Both the position numbers and the translations under genes were made by a program. A DNA stretch of 64,000 bases from positions 825,865,854 to 825,929,853 of the forward strand of contig NC_056750.1 in NCBI RefSeq assembly GCF_019279795.1, given 5' to 3'. Of the stretch, positions 56,131 to 64,000 are shown in pieces (within the stretch, counting starts at the first letter, position 1; the number at the start of each line of letters is the position of its first letter). The stretch is from Protopterus annectens. Its lineage: Eukaryota; Chordata; Ceratodontiformes; Protopteridae. The notes under the pieces are model-generated. The model ran no database searches, had not been told where the DNA came from, and was given only the letters and a program-made list of their open reading frames with translations.

Positions 56131-57560
56131 TTACAGGACCAGCCACCTAAGTTCAGCAGGCATTGTCCCTCCAAGCACTGGTCCTTTCCTGCTCCCACCA
56201 GATCAGCTCAGCCCAGACCCTGGGGAACCAGACCCCACAAACAGCAGCCACAGGGAATGCAGAGATCTAAGCAAGTCCTTTCCCTGCTCTCCATGAGGGC
56301 AATAGAGCAGGTTCCTGCAGAACATAAAGGCCAAGGTTTCTACTCCAGCCTTTTTTTGGTACCCAGGAAAGAGGGCACCTGGTGCCCCATCCTTGATTTA
56401 TCCATTCTAAACACCTTCCTGATGACCCCAAAATTCACCCTACAGCAGCTGTTACCCATGCTCTCCAAGGATGCTTGGCTAGCCACCCTACACCTAAAGG
56501 AGGCCCACCTCCACATCCCTATCAGGGAATCATCTAGGAAATATCTCCATTTCAGAGTGGGATCTCAGCACTTTCAGTTCTCTGTGCTTCCCTTTGGCTC
56601 ATCTTCTGCTCCCAGAGTTTTCACCAAATGCCTGGCTCTGGCCATTGCCTTTTGCAGACAAAGGAATATCCAGATTTACCCATACTTAAATGACTGCCTA
56701 ATTCAGGCAGACAGCCAGGAAAAGCTGTTCAAGCACCTGGCCTTTGTAAAGTCCCTACTAATCTCCCTAGGGTACACAATCAATGAAAAGAAATCCAAAC
56801 AGGTACCCACCCAAAGGATTATATTCCTGGGAGCAAGCCCATTCACAGCATTGCAGATGGCATTCCTTACACCAGAAAAGCAAACCTTCCTGACAGCCTA
56901 CTTCTCTCAACTAGCCACCAGACACCAACTATCTGCAAGGAAATTCCTGCAAGCTCTGGGGTTCATGGCATCTTGCATTCTACTCCTTCCATATGCCAAA
57001 CTGCATACGAGGAAACTTCAATGGTATCTAAAAAGCCTTTGGTGTCAACACTCTCAAGACCTGGAGGCTCTTATACCTATACCATGCCTCAGAAAATAGT
57101 TTCTTTGGTGGGAAACAGCATGCTCCCTCAACAAAGGGCTACCTTTCTCACCACACCACGCCAACCAGTCCCTCACCGCAGCTGCATCAGATTATGCCTG
57201 GCGTGCACACCTAAATGGCAGGTACATACAGGGCCAATGGAGTCCACAGCAAATAAACTTCCACATCAACCAAAAAGAGATGATAGCTGTCCAGCATGCC
57301 TTGATAGCTTTCAAGCCCCTTCTCTCCCCAGGGGCTCTCTTGATCAAAACAGACAACACAACTGTGATGTGGTATATCAACAAGCAGGGAAGGACTCAGT
57401 CCTACCCTCTATGCAGGCTGGCCATGACCCATTGGCACACAACCTCTGCCATACAACTCCACCTGTTAGCACACTTCATACCGGGTTCTCTCAACTCTCT
57501 GGTGGATGACTTAAGCAGAAATCTTCTGGACCCACATGAGTGGCAGCTTAACCCTAATAA
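56110..57560 (+). pseudogene. DIRS-E reverse transcriptase and RNase H
   Basis: Frame 56110-57099 runs open through the RT: YSSLFLVPRKEGTWCPILDL, LHLKEAHLHIPI (palm Asp replaced by Glu: LKEAHL against LKDAYL), FSVLPFGSSSAPRVFTKCLA, catalytic YLND at 56683-56694 in place of YLDD, INEKKSKQVPTQ and FLGASP. RNase H follows in shifted frames: TAAASDYAWRAHLNG-like (57177), INFHINQKEMIAVQHALIAF, LIKTDNTTVMWYINKQGR (57343-57390) and VDDLSRN (57502). Catalytic changes in the RT suggest the copy had lost activity even before its frames broke. Confidence 0.8.
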
Positions 57561-57879
57561 CTCAGAAATGGGGCACACAGAAGGTCAACCTCTTTGCCTC
57601 CTACACCAACCATCAGCTCAGCAAATTCTGCCCCAGGGAGCATCACTGCATGGCTTGGAAAGTGGATGCCCTGTCCCTCCTCTGGTTCAGTCTATCAGTC
57701 TATGCCTTTCCTCCACTACCTCCCATCCCCGGGGTACTGCTCAAAATAAAGGAGGAAAAACCAAGGACAATTCTTATAGCTCCAGATTGGCCTCGCCAGC
57801 ACTGGTACCCTTACTCTGCAGTTTGTTTCCTCTGCCACCTTGGCATCTCCCTCAGATCCCAAACCTCCTGACCCAGAGG

Positions 57880-58954
57880 GAATGGGAATTCATGCATCTC
57901 CAATTGCAGACACTCAGTTTGGCAGCTTGGCTTATTCCCTAATCCATGATCAATTTGCCAACCTCAGCAAACAGGTTCTAGATGTTATATGTGAGGCCAG
58001 GTGCCCTAGCACTGGGAAGTCTTATGCTGACAAGCGGAAAAGGTTCTGCACCAGATTTCAGGCTAAGGGAGCAAATATGATACAGCCCTTCCTCCCTCTC
58101 ATCCTGGATTACTTAGCTGACCTCCACACAGTGGACTATCCTTTTCCTCTATTAAAATTCATGCCTCTATTATCTCTGCTCATTTTCCCACCGAGCAGCC
58201 CCTTTTCTCACACCATCTGATCAAACAGTTCCTAAGAGGGGCTAGCAACTTGAGGCCGCCCAGAAGAGCACCAACCCCAGCTTGAGACCTTAACTTTGTA
58301 TTGGAAAAGCTCACCCCCCCCCTTCGAACCTGCCTCTTCAGCAGAGCTAAAATTTCTCTCCTGGAAGACAGCTTTCCTTCTGCCCATCATTTCAGCCAGA
58401 ATGGTCTCCGAGATGCAAGCAGTCATGGCTGTGGAACCCTTCATCATCTTCCAGGCTGACAGGGTATCCCTCAGGACTAACTCATCCAGTGTGGCTCTCA
58501 ACCAATCCATTAATTTTCCCACCTTTTTCCTTAACCCACAGAACAAGGAGGAAAGGATCCTGCACTCTCTAGATGTGCACAGACAGCTCAGATTCTATCG
58601 AGACAGGACTAAATCCTTCAGAAAGTCTGATCAATTGCTAGTTAGCTTTGCAGCAGGGGCAGTGGACAAAGCCATCTCCAAACAAACAATCTCCAAATGG
58701 ATAGCACACTGCATCGATTTCTGCTACAAACTACATGGAAAGCCTCCCCCCCCAAGGAGGTCAGGACTCACTCCACTAGAGCAGCCTCCACCACTGCAGC
58801 TTTGCTCAGAGGAGTCCTCACCAGGGACATCCTAGAGGCTGCCACCTGGACATGTGTTCACACCTTCACCAAACATTACCACCTGCCTATCTTATCCAAA
58901 TCTAGGGCAGGGTTTGCCTCTGCAATCTTGCAGGGCATCCTAGCTAGCCCCTAG
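57880..58954 (+). pseudogene. DIRS-E tyrosine recombinase
   Basis: Frame 57840-58220: VICEARCPSTGKSYADKRKR and a helical N-terminal part. Frame 58296-58835: SSAELKFLSWKTAFLLPIIS, then ARMVSEMQAVMAVEPFIIF (first catalytic Arg block at about 58395), ILHSLDVHRQLRFYRDRTKS, KAISKQTISKWIAHCIDFCY. After a frame change at about 58750 the H-x-x-R motif HSTR is at 58769-58780, then RAASTTAALL and TWTCVHTFTKHYHL with the Tyr at 58877-58879. Two frame changes and otherwise complete. Confidence 0.8.
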
Positions 58955-59059
58955 TTTCTTTGACTGCCTCCACCCTTTTCCTCAGAGAAATTACAGTGGT
59001 AATGAGTTTTCTACTAGGAACTTAGGTATGAAATATTAGAAACAACTGAAATCCAAGAA

Positions 59060-59208
59060 AAATTTAAAAAACAACCAAGGAGCAGAAAAAAGCAGGGCAA
59101 AGTTTGAAGGTGAAAGGCTGAGGTACCAGTGGTAGTTGAGCTGTATTAAAAGAAGTTAAACAGCTTTTGTCCTGCTTTTTTCTGCTCCTTGGTTGTTTTT
59201 TTAATTTT
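59060..59208. repeat. Imperfect hairpin with 40-bp arms
   Basis: Left arm 59060-59102 contains ACAACCAAGGAGCAGAAAAA and GCAGGGC; right arm 59165-59208 is its complement (GTCCTGC, then TTTTTCTGCTCCTTGGTTGT). The loop is about 62 bp. It lies directly left of the Penelope fragment PLE-3 and outside DIRS-E. Confidence 0.9.
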
Positions 59209-59850
59209 ACTTGGGTATGAAACCGCGGTGGTGGTTCGACTCTCAGCTAGAGCATCTTTTGCGTGGAGACATGCGTGAATGGGCATACCTTCATTGAAGG
59301 TTGTGCGTTAGGACTGGCAACTCAGCACATAAAAATCAACTGCCGATAATTAGTGGACCGGAGTTCCGCTGTGGTGACCCCTAACCGGGAAAAGCCGAAA
59401 GACACAACAACAACTTGGGTATGAAACCCTGTGGTGCCTGTAAGCAATGCAGGTATATATTTCAGGACATGCATTTTGTGGTCCTTGGGCACCCAAAACT
59501 CATTTCCCTCAGGGGTAGGTACAACTGTAATACAACATGTATAGTTTGTATTGCATTTTGTGCTTCTTTTTCTTCATTTTATATTGGGAAGACCAAAGGA
59601 CCTTTAAAAACTAGAATATACCAGAATATGTATGCCATACACAGCAATAATGTTGTAATGCCCTATACAAACATTCTACTACATGTGTAGAATTTAGAAA
59701 ATTTTCTTTTACTGTTTTGGAAAAAGTTTCTTATCCCATTAGAGGTAGTTGTGAAGATTGGGTGAAGATGGGTGAAGGCCGCCAGCCTAGCCAGATAGAA
59801 TTTTGGAGATAATTCTGTCATCTGTAAATATTAATGTAAACCACATGCTT
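59205..59850 (+). pseudogene. Penelope-like fragment PLE-3 (GIY-YIG part), split by a SINE
   Basis: Left stub 59205-59224, SINE, then 59413-59850. Frame 59415-59690 reads CGACKQCRYIF, RGRYNCNTTCIVCIAFCASF and FYIGKTKGPLKTRIYQNMYA, matching CGMCPQC, KYNCETKGVVYVALCEKC and FYIGKTERMLRKRIYEHLYA of PLE-1 (18280-18490). Beyond a stop near 59690, RGSCEDWVKMGEG and QIEFW correspond to the end of the nuclease domain. The GIY-YIG core is visible but the frame is broken. Confidence 0.8.
59225..59412 (+). mobile_element. tRNA-headed SINE, copy 2
   Basis: 188 bp flanked by the exact 16-bp duplication ACTTGGGTATGAAACC (59209-59224 and 59413-59428). It begins at box B (GGTTCGACTC, 59233) and lacks box A. 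The body shares GACATGCGTGAATGGGCATA, CTTCATTGAAGGTTG and AGTGGACCGGAGTTCCGCTG with copy 1; the 3' end is ACCCCTAACCGGGAAAAGCC, then ACACAACAACAAC. The tail is closer to the usual CGACCCC consensus than in copy 1. Confidence 0.9.
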
Positions 59851-59869
59851 GTTGTCTTAAATGGTAAAA

Positions 59870-61105
<1,236 letters not shown>

Positions 61106-61113
61106 AATTGTTT

Positions 61114-61127
61114 GGCAGCGGTGGGAT
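61114..61127 (+). promoter_or_regulatory. tRNA-Leu-type primer-binding site
   Basis: GGCAGCGGTGGGAT is complementary to the 3' end of vertebrate tRNA-Leu (...ATCCCACCGCTGCC before CCA). It sits 9-13 bp after the putative LTR end, where reverse transcription of an LTR element begins. The preceding TGG expected for the CCA end is changed to TGT/TTT. Confidence 0.6.
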
Positions 61128-61326
61128 ATTCACACCACATATTAATTGATTGGCAAATACTAATTGGCTTGTAGTGGTGTGGGTAGAGTGAATTCCTATA
61201 GCTTGTGTACAGTGAGCTTTGTAGGTGTTTTGTACTCTAAATCAGCCACGCAGTGAATACTCAGAGTTCAGATCACAATTGTTTTATTTCTTTTGTTAGC
61301 TTAGTTAGTCAGGGTGAGCAGGCAGC

Positions 61327-62390
61327 ATGTCAGCAGAGGAGTATGGAAAGCTGACAAGGAGGAGCCAGCTGGTGGAGATGTGTCAGGCTAGGGGACTGGT
61401 GCATGGAAACCTGACTAAGGCAGACCTGATTACAGCCTTGGTTAAAGCTGCATCAGAAAACAGCAACCAGGAGGACAATCAGACTGGCAGTGTAAATATA
61501 ATACCCTTGGAGAATGGACAGCTCAATCTTTCTGCAGAGGACTTAAAAATCCATCTGGCACTAAAGAGACTTGAGTTGAAGGCCAGGCTTTTGAAGATAG
61601 AAGCCGAAGTAAAGGAGCAGCAGAGGAGGCATGAGAGAGAAATGCTGACTCTTTGCCAGAGTCATGGAGGTAATGAGGAAGGGAGCAACTGGACCCCAGA
61701 AGCACAAAAGGTCAGTAAATGTCTTCCACAATTTAAAGAGGGGATAATTTTGATAGTTTCATTCATATGTTTGAGAGGGTATGCAAACAGTATAGTGTTG
61801 ACCAAAGACTCTGGGTACGGTTCCTGACCCCCTTACTCCATGCTAAAGCTGTAACTGTTTTGTCAAAAATGACTGACGTTGCATGTTTTGATTATACTGC
61901 TGTTAAAAATCACTTGTTAGAATTGTTTAAGCTAACACCTGAAATGTATAGGAAAAGGTTTCGTGAGCATAGATGCAAGGCAGATGAAAGTGTGTGTATA
62001 TGTTGCTGAACTGGGCACTTATTTCCATAGGTGGATGAGTGGATATCAGGTCACCAATTTTGAAGGGCTGGCAGACCGTTTGGTGCGGGAACAAGCCCTC
62101 AGCACTTTGCCTGAGGACATGAGGATCTGGTTAGCTGATAGACAATGTGCTACTTCAGATGAGTTGGGGAAGAAGGGAGACCTATACCTGGCAAGCAGGG
62201 CAGCCCTGCACAGGAAAGGGACCCCCAGTAATGCTCATGGGTCTAAAGGAACCCAGGGTGGGCAGTGCAGACTGCCCAACAGAATCTGTCAGTAGCAGGG
62301 GAAGCCACTAGTCCAGGTACACGTCCAGGAGCTAGGGTTAAATGTTTTGAATGCAATCAGTGGGGCCATGTGGCATACAGGTGTCCACAG
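61327..62390 (+). pseudogene. Gmr1-like gypsy gag with SCAN-like capsid and zinc knuckle
   Basis: The ATG at 61327 begins a 166-codon frame: LTRRSQLVEMCQARGL, then LTKADLITALVKA (an N-terminal SAP-like helical pair), a Glu/Arg-rich coiled region (LKRLELKARLLKIEAEVKEQ), then a shift near 61700. The capsid continues with FERVCKQY (61767) and LTPEMYRKRF, then in 61963-62295 RWMSGYQVTNFEGLADRLVR and EQALSTLPEDMRIWLADRQC, the pattern of the SCAN domain. The zinc knuckle CFECNQWGHVAYRC is at 62343-62384. At least four frame changes (about 61740, 61800, 61995, 62280). Gag packages the element RNA. Confidence 0.8.
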
Positions 62391-62750
62391 AGGCAAGATG
62401 GGGAACAAAAGGTGAGAGAGCCAGTAAGCTGGAAAGACAAAATGCCAATAGTAGGTTGTCTTGAGACAACAGGGGTACCGAACTACCATCCTGCAGATGT
62501 CCTGATAGGGAAGGATTTGGATGAGGCAGTACCATGTGCTTATGCAGTTATACTCGGTCAGGTTAGGAGACAAGCATGTGGGTCTGGTAGCCTGGGGGAG
62601 ATCCAGACAGACTGCATATTTGCAGCCAGGACTGGTGAAGTGGTTACTTCAGGGGGGAGCTACACTGTAGCAGTGAGCCTGAATGTTTGCCACAGCTACT
62701 TGTGGGTACTGATGGTCCCTTGGACAGAGCGACTGCGAAGGTAGAGGTGA
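62391..62750 (+). pseudogene. Gypsy protease remnant
   Basis: After the zinc knuckle the frame reads a basic linker and then PADVLIGKDLDEAVP at about 62490-62532, the closing LIGKD-type block of a retroviral-type aspartic protease in this family. The DTG active-site segment expected about 60-80 residues earlier is absent: only 35 codons separate the knuckle from this block, so it was deleted. The frame runs open to 62744 without other motifs. Confidence 0.6.
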
Positions 62751-62754
62751 GTAG

Positions 62755-64000
62755 TAGTACCCAGGCTGACAGTGAGACACCACTGTCGGAGGATGCCAGA
62801 CTTCCTGTGAAAGGGGAGCTGGGAAGGGTTACAAGGAGAGAGTTGAGACAGGGTAAGCTCTCACACCCTACATTGCAAGGCCTGAAGTAGGTAGCTAGGG
62901 AGGCACCTGATTCTCAAGGAAAAAGGGAATCTGTATACTGGGACAAAGGGTTACTATACAGAGAGTGGACCCTTGAGGGAGGGCTAGAAGGTGAGAGAGT
63001 ACAACAGTTGGTAGTGTCTAGAGCCTACCATCTGGTTCTTCTAGCCGTAGCCCATGATATTCCCTTTGCAGGTCATATGGGCATAAAACATACAGAGAGG
63101 CATATTATAAAGAACTTCTATTGGCCTGGAATTTCCAGAGATGTAACAGGGTACTGCAGGACCTGTGAGCAGTGCCAAAAGGTAGGCAAGGCAGGAGACA
63201 AGGTGAGAGCTCCTTTGATGACTTTGCCTGAGACTGAGGAGCCATTTCAGAGGGTAGCTATGGATATTGTGGGCCCTCTGCATACCCCAAGTTCCAAAGG
63301 GAAAAAGTATATTCTAGTGGTAGTGGATTGTGCTACACGATACCCTCAGCCAGTGGCTTTGTCCTCTATTGAGGTAGAGTAGGTGGCAAATGCTTTGTTA
63401 GAGATTTTCAGCAGGGTAGGTTTCCCAAAAGAAATACTGACTGACAGAGGTGCCAATTTCATGTCAGACCTGCTGGCTTGTCTCTGGAAGTCCTGTGGGG
63501 TGAAGCACATGAAGACCACCCCCTACCATCCCCAGACTAATGGTCTTCTTGAGAGGTTAAACTCTACAATCAAGTCCATCGTACTGGCATTTGTAGATCA
63601 GTTTAGGAGGGAGTGGGACAAATATTTGCCCCATCTGTTGTTTGCTTACAGAGAAGTTCCCCAGGAATCCACACATTTTCACCCTTTGAGTTGATGTATG
63701 GGCATAGGGTGAAGGGACCGCTAGATTTAATTCAGGATGAGTGGGAAGGTGAGAGTGAGTCTCACAAGGAGTCTGTTGTGGCATACATCCTAAACCTCAG
63801 GACAAGGCTCATGGAAATCATGCACTTAGCCCATGAGAACCTGGCAGAATCCCAACAACAGAAAAAGGTGTGGTATGACAGGAATGCTTGAGCTAGAGAG
63901 TATGCTGTGAGGCAGCAGGTAATGGTTCTCATTCCTATCAGACACAACAAGCTGCAAGCAGGTTGGGAGGAGCCCTACAAGGTGGCAAGAAAGGAAAGTG
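62755..64000 (+). pseudogene. Gypsy integrase (HHCC, DDE), located directly after protease
   Basis: A linker (RVTRRELRQGKLSHPTLQGL, about 62826-62886) leads to the zinc-binding HHCC region: HDIPFAGHMG...CRTCEQC (63053-63180). The core has D in MDIVGP (63262-63264), D in LTDRGANFMSD (63443-63445) and E in NGLLERLNSTIK (63551-63553), all three catalytic residues. A TAG at 63380 and a frameshift near 63660 break it. The following part (ELMYGHRVKGPLDLI) reaches 63891, and the frame then closes at a TGA. The window ends before any RT, RNase H or 3' LTR. No RT lies between protease and integrase. Confidence 0.85.

Larger units (their letters stand above)
54290..58990 (+). mobile_element. DIRS-type retrotransposon copy E
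   Basis: About 4.7 kb: gag head and body (54504-56130), RT and RNase H (56110-57560), linker, tyrosine recombinase (57900-58954). It has the longest open frames of the five DIRS copies (329 codons across RT). It differs from A/B and C/D clearly enough to be a third lineage. No methyltransferase domain was seen. Confidence 0.8.

Noticed and set aside
54504..58954. DIRS-encoded DNA methyltransferase
   Set aside because: Some DIRS elements carry one, but no DPPY-type or AdoMet-binding motif was visible in any of the five copies.

Overview
This window is intergenic, transposon-packed DNA from a vertebrate, most likely one with a very large genome. I found no host gene, rRNA or free-standing tRNA. 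The mix is CR1 and L2-type LINEs, an R4/Dong-type LINE, an L1 remnant, a tRNA-headed SINE, several DIRS tyrosine-recombinase retrotransposons, Penelope-like elements with GIY-YIG domains, a Gmr1-like Ty3/gypsy element and short inverted-repeat DNA transposons. That combination suits a lungfish or an amphibian; the species cannot be fixed from sequence alone. Nearly every reading frame is broken, so most entries are relics.

Layout. 1-9.2 kb: a minus-strand CR1 split by a plus-strand L2, which is itself split by a nearly full-length CR1. 9.3-12.8 kb: a 30-bp minisatellite, a 677-bp inverted-repeat transposon with an exact 9-bp target duplication, a 155-bp tandem repeat and an L2 relic. 12.86-22.9 kb: one R4-like LINE (minus) carrying a 742-bp inverted-repeat element and a CR1 fragment that holds a 4.15-kb Penelope element with an exact 14-bp target duplication. 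23.06-26.5 kb: a second R4-like LINE holding an L1 tail and, at the L1 edge, a SINE with an exact 14-bp duplication. 26.5-37.05 kb: an L2 endonuclease fragment, then two DIRS copies with a third inverted-repeat element, Penelope, L2 and CR1 debris. 37.06-40.66 kb: an L2 copy split by an 887-bp insertion made almost wholly of consecutive hairpins. 40.7-49.65 kb: two more DIRS copies with recognisable terminal repeats. 50.15-54.17 kb: a minus-strand CR1 whose endonuclease coding sequence has grown a 25-copy, 32-bp minisatellite. 54.2-59 kb: a fifth DIRS copy. 59-59.85 kb: a hairpin and a Penelope fragment split by a second SINE. 59.9-64 kb: a Gmr1-like gypsy element with probable LTR, tRNA-Leu primer site, gag with a SCAN-like capsid, a protease remnant and integrase placed directly after protease; it runs off the window.

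The elements do not cooperate as an operon would. Each is a separate parasite, and the nesting gives a relative order of arrival. The most unusual structure is the hairpin array at 37466-38352; next are the coding-derived minisatellite in CR1 and the three inverted-repeat elements that share end rules but not end sequences.
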